From assembly GCF_900091525.1 (NCBI RefSeq), contig NZ_FMCU01000001.1:186001-250000 (forward strand): 64,000 nucleotides of DNA. Reading direction: 5' to 3'. Numbering within the stretch: the first letter of the stretch is position 1; every line of letters begins with the position of its first letter. This document shows positions 52,996 through 61,971 of the stretch, one piece after another. Below the pieces are notes generated by a model. It saw nothing but the letters and a program-made list of their open reading frames with translations. It was not told the DNA's origin and searched no databases. Source of the stretch: Micromonospora matsumotoense. Lineage in GTDB: Bacteria; Actinomycetota; Actinomycetes; Mycobacteriales; Micromonosporaceae. The translations under genes and the position numbers were made by a program.

Positions 52996-53002
52996 ACCGC
53001 CC

Positions 53003-53656
53003 ATGAGCTACACCGGAGACGTCACCCACGGCGGCCCGCCCGCCGTCCGGGAACTGGACCGACTCACCGTCACCAAGCTGTCGGTCGGCCCGATGGACAA
53101 CAACGCCTACCTGCTGCGCTGCCGCGACACCGGTGCGCAGGTCCTGATCGACGCCGCGAACGAGGCACCCCGGCTGCTCGACCTGATCGGCGACGCCGGC
53201 CTGACCTCGGTGGTCACCACCCATCGGCACATGGACCACTGGGTGGCGCTGGAGGAGGTCGTCGCCAAGACCGGCGCGCCCGCCCTGGTGCACGCCGACG
53301 ACGCCGAAGGGTTGCCGATCGCGGCGCAGACCCTGACCGACGGCGACACCGTCGCGGTGGGTGACCAGACGCTGGAGGTGATCCACGTCCGGGGGCACAC
53401 GCCCGGTTCGGTGGCGCTGCTCTACCGCGACCCGGCCGGCACGCCGCATCTGTTCACCGGGGACTCGTTGTTTCCCGGTGGCGTGGGCAACACCGACCGG
53501 GACCCGGAGCGGTTCGGCCAGCTCATCGACGACGTCGAGCAGAAGCTGTTCGGCCGGCTGCCCGACGACACCTGGTTCTACCCGGGCCACGGTGCCGACA
53601 GCACCCTCGGCGCGGAGCGGGCGTCGCTGCCGCAGTGGCGGGCGCGCGGCTGGTGA
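53003..53656 (+). CDS. Metallo-beta-lactamase-fold hydrolase
   Basis: A 217-residue protein with metal motif THRHMDH (H-x-H-x-D-H, about 73-79), VRGHTPGSVALLY near 129, TGDSLFPGG near 151, and a last-ligand GHG (YPGHGADS) near 197. This glyoxalase-II-like group has broad thioester/ester hydrolase activity; substrate unknown. It is co-directional with the preceding gene. In M. tuberculosis a similar gene (Rv1637c, from memory) also lies near uvrA. Confidence 0.93.
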   Translation: MSYTGDVTHGGPPAVRELDRLTVTKLSVGPMDNNAYLLRCRDTGAQVLIDAANEAPRLLDLIGDAGLTSVVTTHRHMDHWVALEEVVAKTGAPALVHADDAEGLPIAAQTLTDGDTVAVGDQTLEVIHVRGHTPGSVALLYRDPAGTPHLFTGDSLFPGGVGNTDRDPERFGQLIDDVEQKLFGRLPDDTWFYPGHGADSTLGAERASLPQWRARGW

Positions 53657-53766
53657 CCGGGGGCGGGCCCGCAGCCGGTAGCCGCGCGGCGGGCCCACGA
53701 CCGGTGACCGGGTGGCGGCCCGCAGTCCGCGACCGGGTGGCTACCACTGGGCCCGTCCGGCGGCGG

Positions 53767-54384
53767 TCAGCCGGGCTGGCCGACGACGGTCAGCCCGCGC
53801 AGTCGACGCCGGGTGGCCAGCAGCACCAGGCCGGCCAGCACCAGCCCCACCGCCATGGTGACCAGCAACGGGTCGCCGGGCAGCAGCCCGGCCAGGGCCC
53901 GTGACGCCGTCCCCAGCGCCAGGTAGAGACCGGCCCATGCCGCCGCGCCGAGCGCCGCGCAGCAGACGAACCGGCGGTACGACATCCGCAGGCCCCCGGC
54001 GGCCAGCGGCAGCAGCGTGTTGAACACCGGCAGGAAGGGTGCGACCAGCACCATCCGCCCACCGCCGGAGCGCAGCAGTTGCTCGGCGGCCAACCAGCGC
54101 CCCTCGCCGATCCAGCCACCGACCCGGCTGTGCCGCAGGCGCTCCCCGTAGACCCGTCCGGCGAGGAAGCTCAGCGACCAACCGGAGAGGCAACCGACGA
54201 CCACCGCCACCATGGTCGCGACGCCGGCGAGGGGTCGACCCACCCCCACCGTCGCGAGGATCGCCACGTCACCGGGGACGAACACGCCGAGCAGCGGAAC
54301 GGCGTCGGCGAGCATCACCAGCCCGAGCGCCGCCATCAGCAGGGCGGTCGGCAGGTCTCCGAGCAGGGCGAGTTCGTCGAGCAC
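53767..54384 (-). CDS. DedA-family membrane protein
   Basis: A 205-residue protein with about five hydrophobic segments and DedA marks: VFVPGDVAILATVGVG near 35-50, GRVYGERLRHSRVGGWIG and FLPVFNTLLPLAAGGLRMSYRRF. DedA proteins are linked to lipid-carrier (undecaprenyl phosphate) flipping and envelope homeostasis. GTG start is predicted leaderless (TAGCGT 6 nt upstream). It converges with the MBL hydrolase gene. Confidence 0.92.
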   Translation of the reverse strand: MLDELALLGDLPTALLMAALGLVMLADAVPLLGVFVPGDVAILATVGVGRPLAGVATMVAVVVGCLSGWSLSFLAGRVYGERLRHSRVGGWIGEGRWLAAEQLLRSGGGRMVLVAPFLPVFNTLLPLAAGGLRMSYRRFVCCAALGAAAWAGLYLALGTASRALAGLLPGDPLLVTMAVGLVLAGLVLLATRRRLRGLTVVGQPG

Positions 54385-54390
54385 GACCTG

Positions 54391-54396
54391 ACGCTA
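54391..54396 (-). promoter_or_regulatory. -10 hexamer TAGCGT of leaderless dedA-like gene
   Basis: Minus strand TAGCGT, six bases, GTG at 54384. Confidence 0.5.
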
Positions 54397-54457
54397 CGGT
54401 GCGAGGGTGCTGCGGCGCATCGGGCCGCGACCCTGATCACTCCCCGAGTCTTCCCTG

Positions 54458-54495
54458 GTGAACCCCGCCGGCCTGGCCGGGCCGGCGGGGTTCAC
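54458..54495 (-). terminator. 16-bp perfect hairpin overlapping the methyltransferase stop
   Basis: GTGAACCCCGCCGGCC (54458-54473) pairs with 54480-54495; the stop codon of the minus-strand methyltransferase lies inside the right arm (54492-54494). Confidence 0.88.
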
Positions 54496-55175
54496 CGGGG
54501 TCGCAGCACCTGCACCCGGCGGACCGGGGAGTCGACGGAGGGCTCGGTGGTGGGCACCGGGTAGCTGGCCACCACCTCCAGCACGTCCCACGGCAGGTGC
54601 CCCCGGTCCGGGTCGCCGACCAGCACCTGCGTCCCGTTGGCGGCGGCCCGCCGCAGGTAGGGCAGCACCCGGTCGGCCAACTCCCGGTCGTAGAGGACGT
54701 CCCCGGCGACCAGCAGGTCGGCCTGGGTGTCGTCGTCGTCGAGCAGGTCACCGTGGCGGGCCTGCACGCGTACCCGGTTGGCCCGCGCGTTGACGGTCAC
54801 CGCCGCCATCGCGTACGGGTCCACGTCGTTGGCGACGACCTGGGTGGCGCCGGTCAGCGCGGCGGCGATGGCGACCAGTCCGGAGCCGGCGGCCAGGTCG
54901 AGCACCCGGCGACCGGCGGCCAGGTGCGGGTGGTCCAGCAGGTGGCGGGCGAGCGCCTGGCCGCCGGCCCAGGCCGACGCCCAGAACGGCGGTGGCAGGG
55001 TACGGCCGGCCGCCGCCTCCATCCGGGCCCACCAGACGATCGCGTCCTCGGCGAGGTGCAGCCGCACCTCGGGCACGAACGGCGTGGGCACCAGCCGGAG
55101 CCGGTCCAGCCCGTCCCCCGGCGCATCGATCTCCCGCTCCAGCTCGGTCAACGCGGCGGTACTCAGTCCGTTCAC
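54492..55175 (-). CDS. Class I SAM-dependent methyltransferase (METTL20/nicotinamide N-methyltransferase-like)
   Basis: About 227 residues. SAM-binding motif [21 protein letters not shown] near residue 83, motif II acidic [10 protein letters not shown], and [19 protein letters not shown] near 150 carry the D-x-x-Y motif of lysine methyltransferases acting on ETF-beta-like proteins. An initial [17 protein letters not shown] supports that subgroup. The GTG at 55175 is chosen because the upstream ATG at 55244 adds 23 atypical residues. Target protein unknown. Confidence 0.85.
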   Translation of the reverse strand: MNGLSTAALTELEREIDAPGDGLDRLRLVPTPFVPEVRLHLAEDAIVWWARMEAAAGRTLPPPFWASAWAGGQALARHLLDHPHLAAGRRVLDLAAGSGLVAIAAALTGATQVVANDVDPYAMAAVTVNARANRVRVQARHGDLLDDDDTQADLLVAGDVLYDRELADRVLPYLRRAAANGTQVLVGDPDRGHLPWDVLEVVASYPVPTTEPSVDSPVRRVQVLRPR

Positions 55176-55358
55176 CGGTCGAGTGTGCCGGAGCGGACCA
55201 CCCGAAGGGCGGCATTCCGGGCCGACCCGCGAGTTTCCGCACAACTTCCTGCGGCACTTCAGCCGGCAAAAACCGGATCGGCCGGTTACTGTCGGGGCAG
55301 TACAGGGCGATCATCCGTCGAAGCGGCGGGATCACCCGTTGTAAACAGGGAGAGATGC

Positions 55359-55562
55359 ATGGCAACCGGCACGGTCAAGTGGTTCAACTCGGAAAAGGGC
55401 TTCGGCTTCATCGAGCAGGACGGCGGAGGCCCCGACGTCTTCGTCCACTACTCGGCGATCGCCAGTAGCGGATACCGGGAACTGCAGGAGGCCCAGAAGG
55501 TCGAGTTCGATGTGACCCAGGGGCAAAAGGGTCCGCAGGCGGAGAACGTCCGCCCGCTGTAA
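55359..55562 (+). CDS. Cold-shock protein (CspA family)
   Basis: A 67-residue CSD protein: [15 protein letters not shown] (RNP1 region) and DVFVHYSAI (RNP2). It binds single-stranded RNA/DNA as a chaperone. An AGGGAGAG ribosome site lies upstream of the ATG. It stands alone with about 180 bp upstream; no long cold-box leader is evident. Confidence 0.97.
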   Translation: MATGTVKWFNSEKGFGFIEQDGGGPDVFVHYSAIASSGYRELQEAQKVEFDVTQGQKGPQAENVRPL

Positions 55563-55663
55563 GTCCGTGCCGGTGGCGGCGGCTTCGGCCGCCGCCACCG
55601 AGCGCTGTCGAGTGGCCGACGGCCACTCCCACCCGGTGCCGGCACCGGCACGACCCGACATCG

Positions 55664-55735
55664 CCATGATCGACTCAAGGTGGCAGATGTTGGGGTGTCC
55701 CGCCCGCCGTGACACCGCCGCCAGGGGGCACCATC
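55664..55735. repeat. Dispersed palindrome, copy C (partial)
   Basis: Plus strand: CATGATCGACTC, then GGTGGCAGATGTTGGGGTGTC, a GC loop and GTGACACCGCCGCC. The left arm matches copies A and B; the right arm is shorter and diverged. It overlaps the end of the DUF397 remnant. Confidence 0.6.
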
Positions 55736-55739
55736 GCGG

Positions 55740-55906
55740 CGCGTCCAACGCCCGCCCATCCCGCCGGACCGAGGGGACTCCGCCGTCCGGGCGGGAAAGC
55801 GGTGGTCTCCGACGACGCCGGGCAGGTGGGCAGTCACCTCCACGCAGTCACCGCTGTTGCCGCTGCTGCGGGTGCTCTTGTGCCAGATCGCGCCGGTCAG
55901 GTCCAG
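55740..55906 (-). pseudogene. DUF397 remnant
   Basis: Minus strand: (C)TG-D-L-T-G-A-I-W-H-K-S-T-R-S-S-G-N-S-G-D-C-V-E-V is a clear DUF397 N-terminus. The codon in the usual start position is CTG, and after GVV the expected R-D-S-K-D-P segment is missing in frame; a shifted frame gives D-G-G-V-P-S-V-R-R-D-G-like sequence. No XRE gene is adjacent. Likely decayed. The 500-bp gap 55563-56060 holds only this and palindrome C. Confidence 0.65.
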
Positions 55907-56060
55907 GAATCTGCCGCCGTGCTGACCGGGCTCGCCGAGATCGGCCTCCGAGATCAGCTTTACGGTGGCCCGTGGGGGTAACGCCCCGGCCCGCGCCGGA
56001 CAACCGTGGGCGCCCCTTCCGCAGGAGGCGTGGCGGGAGGGGTGCCCACGGGGTCGGTGG

Positions 56061-56909
56061 TCAGGCGACCAGGCGCTTGGCCAGTTCGTCGGCGACCTGC
56101 TTGGCGATGGTGGGCGGGATGGCGGCGGCGATCCTCTCCGGGGTGAGCCCGGTCAGGACGCCGGCCATGATCACCTGTTCGTCCGTGAAGTCCTTGTCGG
56201 CCAGGGTGGTCTGCAGCGAGGTCAACTGTGCGCCGAGCGACTTCAGGCTCGGGTGCGGGACGACGAGGTCGGGGTTGGTGTGGTCCTCACCCATCGCCAT
56301 CCGGGTGTAGATCTGCCCCACCGGGTTCCGGCCGTCCAGGACGGTCAGGTTCTTGTGGACGGTCTCCAGCCAGGCGTGCTCTTCGGGGGTCATGTCGGTG
56401 CCTTCCAGTAGTCCGATGCCGGTCAGGTAGCGCCGGAACAGCGGGGTCTGGTCCCGTCCGGCCTTTGTCGAGTCGCGGAAGAAGCTGAAGTGGGTGTGCC
56501 ACAGGTGCGAGTCGTCGCCGGAGCTGCGCTTGCCGAGCCGGTCCCAGCGCCGCACGACCTTGCCGTCCGGGGAATAGATGATCTCCCGCAGGTCGCGACT
56601 GTCCGCCGTGTTCGCCCGGCACTGGGCGACACACCACTCGGAGAACGTCCGCAGGTTGTGGGTGGCGCCGCCGGATCGCACGCTGAACGTGCCCACGTCC
56701 AACCCTGAGGCATAGAGGGTGAGGCCGGCGGAGTCCCGAGGCGACTCGACCACCGAGTAGTCGTTGGCGACCACCCGGTCCGAGCCGGTGTGGTAGCCGC
56801 CCCGGTGGGCCGGATCGCCGACGATCCCCACCGCGGCAGGGTCGAGGCTCTCGATGGTGTCGAGCAGGAGCCGGCGGACCGCCAGCAGATTGGCCGGAGC
56901 CGTCGTCAT
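56061..56909 (-). CDS. Solitary phage-type peptidase-like protein (LAS/M15-like motifs)
   Basis: About 282 residues. The N-terminal domain has GGYHTGSDRVVANDYSVVE near 38-55, an REIIYSPDGKVVRRWDR strand, and SHLWHTHFSFFRDS near 135-147. The H...D plus H-T-H pattern resembles the zinc sites of LAS-type (D-Ala-D-Ala peptidase/lysin) enzymes, and similar sequences occur in actinophage tail/lysin genes, but this fold call is inference. The C-terminal 90 residues are helical. ATG at 56909 has AGGGGA 5 nt upstream. No other phage gene is near. Confidence 0.68.
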   Translation of the reverse strand: MTTAPANLLAVRRLLLDTIESLDPAAVGIVGDPAHRGGYHTGSDRVVANDYSVVESPRDSAGLTLYASGLDVGTFSVRSGGATHNLRTFSEWCVAQCRANTADSRDLREIIYSPDGKVVRRWDRLGKRSSGDDSHLWHTHFSFFRDSTKAGRDQTPLFRRYLTGIGLLEGTDMTPEEHAWLETVHKNLTVLDGRNPVGQIYTRMAMGEDHTNPDLVVPHPSLKSLGAQLTSLQTTLADKDFTDEQVIMAGVLTGLTPERIAAAIPPTIAKQVADELAKRLVA

Positions 56910-57100
56910 GACGTCCCCTTTCCGCAGCCGGAACCGGGGTGCCGGCTGCTTCAACACCATGCCAGGGGTCGGGAAAGGGGTGACTCCTGGTAAGCAGTGC
57001 CCGCCGGTGAGAGCGGACCCGACCACTGATGCACGTCATCGAGCGTTGCGAAAAACGATATCCGCAGGGGGCAAGAAAGCCCAGCTCAGATGGCTTGTCT

Positions 57101-58762
57101 TCAGATAGACGCAAGCTGGGAGGTGGCGGGGACCACCGGCAGCACCAACCGCGACGGGTGCGATGGATCATGCAGGATCTGCCGGAGTCCTGCGCGGAGC
57201 GTGATCGCCGCACCGAGCGGTTCCCCGGTGCCGGGGTTGCGGGCGTACCGGGGGTGGGCGCCGCCGGAGACCTGCACCCGCAGCCGGTGCCCGACGGCGA
57301 AGCGGTGCGCCACCGGCCACAGTGCCACCGGCACCCGGGTCACCCCGTCCGGGTCGACCGGGAACCGGCCGGGAGCGATCCGGACCAGGCCGTCGCAGAC
57401 GTTCCAGGACCGGCCGCGCCGGTCCACGTCGCAGAGCCGCACGAAGACGTCCAGGTACGACAGTTCGCTGCGGACGAAGATCTCGGCGTGGACCGGGCCG
57501 ACCACCTCGACCGGGGCGGCCAGCACCGCGCCGGTGTAGACCAGCACGTCCGGCCGGGCCTCGACGGTACGGTTGTCGACCCTGCCGGCGCGCTGGGCGA
57601 CCAGCAGCGGGCCACCGAGCGACGGCGTGGGGTCGGCGGGGTCGTACCGGATGGTGTCCGGGGTCGACGGCACCGGCGGCTGCGGGGCGAGCCGGCCCCC
57701 GGCGTGCAGGTGCCACGGGGTCCCGGTCGCCGGTGGCGGCCAGTCGGGGAGGTCGCGCCAACCGCCGCCGTCCCCGCCGACGTGCACCCGCACCGGGGCG
57801 CGCGGCGGCGCGGGCCGGCCGTGCAGGTGGGCGTCGAGCCAGCCCAACCCCTCCCGCAGCGACTCCGCCAGCAACCCGGGGCTGCCGTGCGTCCACGGGC
57901 CGACGGTGAGCCGGGTGGGCACGCCCGCCGCCCGCAGCGCGGCGTGGTCGGCGAGTTGGGCGGGGAGGAAGATGTCCTGCCAGCCGCTGATCATCGCCAC
58001 CGGGGCACGCACCTCGGCGATCCGCGCGCCGAAGACCCGGGTCCGCCAGTAGTCGGCGTCCGGGGTGTGGTGACGCAGCCACTCCTGGAAGAACGGCACG
58101 GTCACCCCGGTCGCCACCCGGTCGGCCTCGGCCAGCGGCAGGTGGGCCAGGGCGGCGGCCAGCCGGGGCTGCCCGCGCTTGAGCTCCCACTGCCGGGCCA
58201 GCCACGGCACGGTCTGCGCCTGGAGCAGCTCGGCCCAGGTCAGCACGGTGTCCAGGGCGAAGGACTCCCCCGCGTACGTGGAGTCGCGGGTGGCCGAGGC
58301 GGTGACCACCGCGACCATCGCGGCCAGCTCCTCCCCCGCGTCGGCGGCCAGCGCCCACTGGACGAAGCCCTGGTAGCTGGCCCCGAACATGCCGAACCGG
58401 CCGGTGTACCAGGGCTGCCGACGCAGCCAGTCGACGGTGTCCAGGCCGTCGTCGCGCTCGTGCGCCAGCGGGTCGAACAGCCCGTCGGAGCCGTCGGTGC
58501 CCCGACATGCCTGGATCACCAGGTGGAGGCCGCGACCGGCGATCAGCCGGCCGAGCAGCCGCATCGGCCCGCCCCGCCCGTACGGCGTGCGGATCAGCAC
58601 GGTCGGCGCACCGGGCAGTCGGGGGGCGTAGTGGTCGGTGCGCAGCCGCGCCCCGTCGCGGGCCCGGACCACGAGGCCGCGGGTGACGTCGACCCGGTGG
58701 GTGGGCGCGGCCGGCAGCCGCAGCGCGGCGGCGGCGAGTCGGGCGAGCGACCGGTCCAGCAC
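57101..58762 (-). CDS. CocE/NonD-family hydrolase (X-Pro dipeptidyl-peptidase S15 type)
   Basis: A 553-residue alpha/beta hydrolase. HYAPRLPGAPTVLIRTPYGRG near 45-63; nucleophile Ser129 in FGASYQGFVQW; ISGWQDIFLPAQL with the Asp near 257; THG with the catalytic His near 290. The C-terminal jelly-roll (FVRSELSYLDVFVRLCDVD) is standard. Family members cleave esters (cocaine esterase) or amides. GTG at 58762 is 5 nt after the marR stop, so it is co-transcribed with that regulator. Confidence 0.92.
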   Translation of the reverse strand: MLDRSLARLAAAALRLPAAPTHRVDVTRGLVVRARDGARLRTDHYAPRLPGAPTVLIRTPYGRGGPMRLLGRLIAGRGLHLVIQACRGTDGSDGLFDPLAHERDDGLDTVDWLRRQPWYTGRFGMFGASYQGFVQWALAADAGEELAAMVAVVTASATRDSTYAGESFALDTVLTWAELLQAQTVPWLARQWELKRGQPRLAAALAHLPLAEADRVATGVTVPFFQEWLRHHTPDADYWRTRVFGARIAEVRAPVAMISGWQDIFLPAQLADHAALRAAGVPTRLTVGPWTHGSPGLLAESLREGLGWLDAHLHGRPAPPRAPVRVHVGGDGGGWRDLPDWPPPATGTPWHLHAGGRLAPQPPVPSTPDTIRYDPADPTPSLGGPLLVAQRAGRVDNRTVEARPDVLVYTGAVLAAPVEVVGPVHAEIFVRSELSYLDVFVRLCDVDRRGRSWNVCDGLVRIAPGRFPVDPDGVTRVPVALWPVAHRFAVGHRLRVQVSGGAHPRYARNPGTGEPLGAAITLRAGLRQILHDPSHPSRLVLPVVPATSQLASI

Positions 58763-58767
58763 GGCGG

Positions 58768-59298
58768 TCAGTCCGCCGGGCGACGGGGCGGCTCGGCGCG
58801 GGCGGCCCGGATGGCGTCGCGGTGCTCCCGCATCGAGGCGACCGTGGTGGCCATGAACCGGTGCACGACCGCCAGCTCGTCGTCGGTGAACCGGGCCATC
58901 ACCTCGTCGGTACGCCGCCCGAGCGGGCCGAAGAAGCTCATCGCCAGGGCGGCCCCCTGGTCGGCGTAGTGCAGGAACACCTTGCGCCGGTCGGCGGTGT
59001 CCCGGTCCCGGCGGATGTGTCCGGCGCGTTCCAGCCGGTCGATCAGTGCGGTCACCGACCCGGAGGAGAGGTTCAGCTGTTCGCCGAGCCGGCCGGGGGT
59101 GATCGGGTCGCCGAGCAGTTCGGCGTCCATCACGGCGATCAGGGCGTGCAGGTCGGTCGGGTTGAGCCCGTGCAGGGCGGCGAAGGCGTGCCCGATGTGC
59201 TGCGCGTCCACCGAGTATCGCCGCAGGTCGTTGGTGATGTCGGCCACCATTCGCCCGCGCGGATCGTCCCGCCGCCGATACATCTCGTGCGCTGCCAC
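58768..59298 (-). CDS. MarR-family regulator
   Basis: A 176-residue winged-helix repressor: LNPTDLHALIAVMDAE, ITPGRLGEQLNLSSGSVTALIDRLERAGHIRRDRDTADRRKVFLH. It leads the CocE gene and diverges from the MMPL exporter, the classic layout for a repressor of both. A GTG at 59298 or an ATG at 59283 could start it. The operator-like site at 59351-59373 lies between the genes. Confidence 0.93.
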   Translation of the reverse strand: MAAHEMYRRRDDPRGRMVADITNDLRRYSVDAQHIGHAFAALHGLNPTDLHALIAVMDAELLGDPITPGRLGEQLNLSSGSVTALIDRLERAGHIRRDRDTADRRKVFLHYADQGAALAMSFFGPLGRRTDEVMARFTDDELAVVHRFMATTVASMREHRDAIRAARAEPPRRPAD

Positions 59299-59350
59299 GC
59301 CCGCCGTCGCCCCCTGTCGATGCGCCCGGTTGCAGCATAGAGCAGCTGCC

Positions 59351-59373
59351 GATAATCTCGCCCATCAAGATAC
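59351..59373. promoter_or_regulatory. Candidate MarR operator
   Basis: Minus strand TATCTTGATGGGCGAGATTA approximates the MarR-type palindrome TATCTTGA-x-TCAAGATA; TATCT and AGATT half-sites face each other. It lies between divergent marR and MMPL genes. Confidence 0.5.
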
Positions 59374-59428
59374 TCGAAGAACGTGCTATCTCTCCGTCCG
59401 GCGTCACCACAGACCAAGAGGGCATCCG

Positions 59429-61564
59429 ATGTCTCTGTTCACCCGCGTCGCCCGCAGCCGGCTCGCCGCCTGGCTCACCGTGGTCGCCGCGATCGTCGTC
59501 GGCGCGATCGTCTTCGGGCTCCCCACGCCCGACAACCCCGCCCCCGTCTCCACCACCGGCCTGTCCGTGCAGTGGCAGTCGACCCAGGTGGAGCGCCTCC
59601 AGGAACAGTTGCCGGCCAGGGACGTCCAGCCGGCGATCGTCGTGGTCAGCCGGGACGACGGCGCGGCGCTGACCGGCGCCGACCGGGCCGCCGTCACCGA
59701 CCGCGCAGGCGCGCTGGGCCGGCTCGCCGTCGGTGGTCAGGTCAGCCCACCCCAGGTCTCCCCGGACGGCACCGTCGCGCTGCTCGCCGTCCCGCTGGAC
59801 ACCGCCGGCGGCCAGCAGGCCGTCGCCGACGAGGTCGCCCGGGTACGCGACGCCCTCACCGGCCTGCCCGACGGGATCACCGTCGCGGTCACCGGCGCAC
59901 CCGCCTTCACCGCCGACCTGACCAAGGTCTTCGAGGGCGCCGACATCACCCTGCTCGCGGTCACCGCCGGCGTGGTCGCCCTGCTGCTGCTGATCACCTA
60001 CCGCAGCCCGTTCCTGTGGATCGTGCCGCTGATCGTGGTCGCCGCCACCGAACAGCTCACCCTGCGGGCCGTGGACACCATCGTCCCGGCCGTCGGCATC
60101 AACCTCCAGGAGGGCGCGGTCACCGGCATCGCCAGCGTGCTGGTCTTCGGCGCCGCCACCGACTACGCCCTGCTGCTCATCGCCCGCTACCGGGAGGAAC
60201 TGCGCCGCGACGAGGACCGGTTCGCCGCCATGCGCGCCGCCGTACGCCGCACCGCCGAACCGATCCTGGCCAGTGGCGGCACCGTCGTGCTCGGCGTACT
60301 CACGCTGCTGTTGTCGGAGCAGGAGACCAACCGGGCGCTCGCGGTGGCCTGCGCCACCGGGGTGGTGTTCGCCATGCTCTCGGCGCTGTTCGTGCTGCCC
60401 GCCGTGCTGGTCATCTTCGGGCGGGGGCTGTTCTGGCCGTTCGTGCCCAAGGTCGGCGGCCCGGTCCGGGAGGGCAAGCTGTGGGGCCGGCTCGGCGCGG
60501 CCGTGATCCGCCGCCCGGTGCCGGTCGCCGCGCTCGCCACCCTGCTGCTCGCCGGCCTCGCCCTCGGTGGGCTGGGCGTGCGCACCGGCCTGTCCGAGAC
60601 CGAACAGTTCCGGGTCAAGCCGGAGGCGGTCGCCGGAGCCGAGACACTGGCCCGCGCCTTCCCCGCCGGCACCACCCAGCCGGTGGCCGTGCTCACCAAC
60701 CCGGCCGCCGCACCGGCGGTCACCCGGGTCGCCGCAGGGGTGCCCGGGGTCGCCTCCGCCCGGCCCGGCGCGGTCGGCGACGCCGTCGCCCAGGTCGACG
60801 TGGTGCTCACCGACGAACCGGGCACCCCGGCGTCCGACCGGGCCGTCGCGGCGCTGCGGGACGCCGTCGCCGCCGTACCCGACTCCGCGCCACCGGCAGT
60901 CGAGGGCGCCGGCCCGGCCGACGGGGCGCTCGTCGGGGGCACCGTCGCCGCCACGTACGACTCCGACGAGGCCAACACCCGCGACCTGTGGCTGATCCTG
61001 CCGATCATCCTGGTGCTCGTCCTCGCCGTGCTGGTGGTGCTGCTGCGTGGCCTGCTCGCCCCGCTGCTGCTGGTGCTCACCGTGATCGCGTCCTTCTTCG
61101 CCAGCCTGGGTGCGGCGTGGCTGCTCTTCGACCACGTGCTGGGCTTCCCCGCGCTGGACAGCGGGGTGCTGCTGCTGGCCTTCGTGTTCCTCGTCGCGCT
61201 CGGGGTGGACTACAACATCTTCCTGGTCACCCGGGCCCGGGAGGATGCCCGCCAAGCCGGCACCCGGGACGGGATGCTCTCCGCCCTGCGGGTCACCGGC
61301 GGGGTGATCACCAGCGCGGGCATCCTGCTCGCCGCGGTCTTCGCCGTCCTCGGCGTGCTGCCGCTGATCCTGCTGACCCAGATCGGGATCATCGTGTGCC
61401 TCGGCGTGCTGCTCGACACGCTGCTGGTGCGCACCGTGCTGGTGCCGGCTCTGGCATTCGTGCTCGGTGACCGGTTCTGGTGGCCGGGCCGGACCCACCG
61501 GGACACCGGCGGCGTCGACGAGGTGCCCGCCACCCCGACGCCGGCCCCCGCCGCCCGGGACTGA
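59429..61564 (+). CDS. MMPL/RND-family membrane exporter
   Basis: A 711-residue transporter with two repeats, each a first helix, a periplasmic domain and a multi-helix bundle. Repeat 1 bundle carries [23 protein letters not shown] (G-x4-D-Y motif, about 250); repeat 2 carries [22 protein letters not shown] near 595. The paired Asp-Tyr motifs fit proton relay. Substrates may be lipids, drugs or metabolites. GAGGG 6 nt upstream of the ATG. Divergent from its presumed MarR regulator. Confidence 0.95.
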   Translation: MSLFTRVARSRLAAWLTVVAAIVVGAIVFGLPTPDNPAPVSTTGLSVQWQSTQVERLQEQLPARDVQPAIVVVSRDDGAALTGADRAAVTDRAGALGRLAVGGQVSPPQVSPDGTVALLAVPLDTAGGQQAVADEVARVRDALTGLPDGITVAVTGAPAFTADLTKVFEGADITLLAVTAGVVALLLLITYRSPFLWIVPLIVVAATEQLTLRAVDTIVPAVGINLQEGAVTGIASVLVFGAATDYALLLIARYREELRRDEDRFAAMRAAVRRTAEPILASGGTVVLGVLTLLLSEQETNRALAVACATGVVFAMLSALFVLPAVLVIFGRGLFWPFVPKVGGPVREGKLWGRLGAAVIRRPVPVAALATLLLAGLALGGLGVRTGLSETEQFRVKPEAVAGAETLARAFPAGTTQPVAVLTNPAAAPAVTRVAAGVPGVASARPGAVGDAVAQVDVVLTDEPGTPASDRAVAALRDAVAAVPDSAPPAVEGAGPADGALVGGTVAATYDSDEANTRDLWLILPIILVLVLAVLVVLLRGLLAPLLLVLTVIASFFASLGAAWLLFDHVLGFPALDSGVLLLAFVFLVALGVDYNIFLVTRAREDARQAGTRDGMLSALRVTGGVITSAGILLAAVFAVLGVLPLILLTQIGIIVCLGVLLDTLLVRTVLVPALAFVLGDRFWWPGRTHRDTGGVDEVPATPTPAPAARD

Positions 61565-61599
61565 ACCCGACCCGCCGCCGGACACCGCACCGGCCCGCC

Positions 61600-61647
61600 C
61601 ATCCGGCCGGGGTGACCACCCTCTCGGGTGGTCACCCCGGCCGGATG
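61600..61647 (+). terminator. 22-bp perfect terminator hairpin of the MMPL gene
   Basis: Arms 61600-61621 and 61626-61647 pair without mismatch around a TCTC loop, 36 nt after the stop. The longest perfect stem in the window. Confidence 0.95.
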
Positions 61648-61830
61648 CCGTCGGCGGATGTGTCGCCGGTCACGGCCGGCCCGCTCAGCGGGAGCAGTGC
61701 CGAGACGGGCCTTCGCGGACCCGCGTACGCTAGGAGACCGACCAGCAGGGTCGAGACTCCCCCGGCACCGACAGACCGAAGATCACTGTGGCCTCGTCCG
61801 CCGTGCTCGTCGCGACCAGGTGCCCGCCGA

Positions 61831-61902
61831 CCCACCGGGCCGGCGGGACGCCGGTGGGATCGGCAGACCCGCAGCTGGCATGGCCGGAACAGCAGTTCCG
61901 GC
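61831..61902 (+). other. Two stem-loops in the typA upstream region
   Basis: CCCACCGG/CCGGTGGG (61831-61838, 61851-61858) and GCCGGAAC-AGCA-GTTCCGGC (61883-61902). They lie 70-140 nt before typA and may belong to its leader. The gap 61565-61971 otherwise holds no gene; a TACGCT hexamer at 61726-61731 could be a -10. Confidence 0.45.
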
Positions 61903-61971
61903 AGAGATCCGGGCGGTGACGGGGTGACCCCGACACCTGCCCCGGCAACCGTAGACAGGAGTATGGAGGGT

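Noticed and set aside
57080..57120. Switch-like mutually exclusive hairpins at the CocE 3' end
   Set aside because: CCCAGCT/AGCTGGG and GCTTG/CAAGC stems are short and overlap the stop codon; likely chance or a weak terminator.
57101..61585. Very long minus-strand open frame (about 1490 codons) running antisense through the MMPL gene
   Set aside because: Only the part up to the GTG at 58762 is CocE-like. The rest is Gly/Asp/His/Gln-rich antisense sequence opposite MMPL, typical of high-G+C shadow frames.
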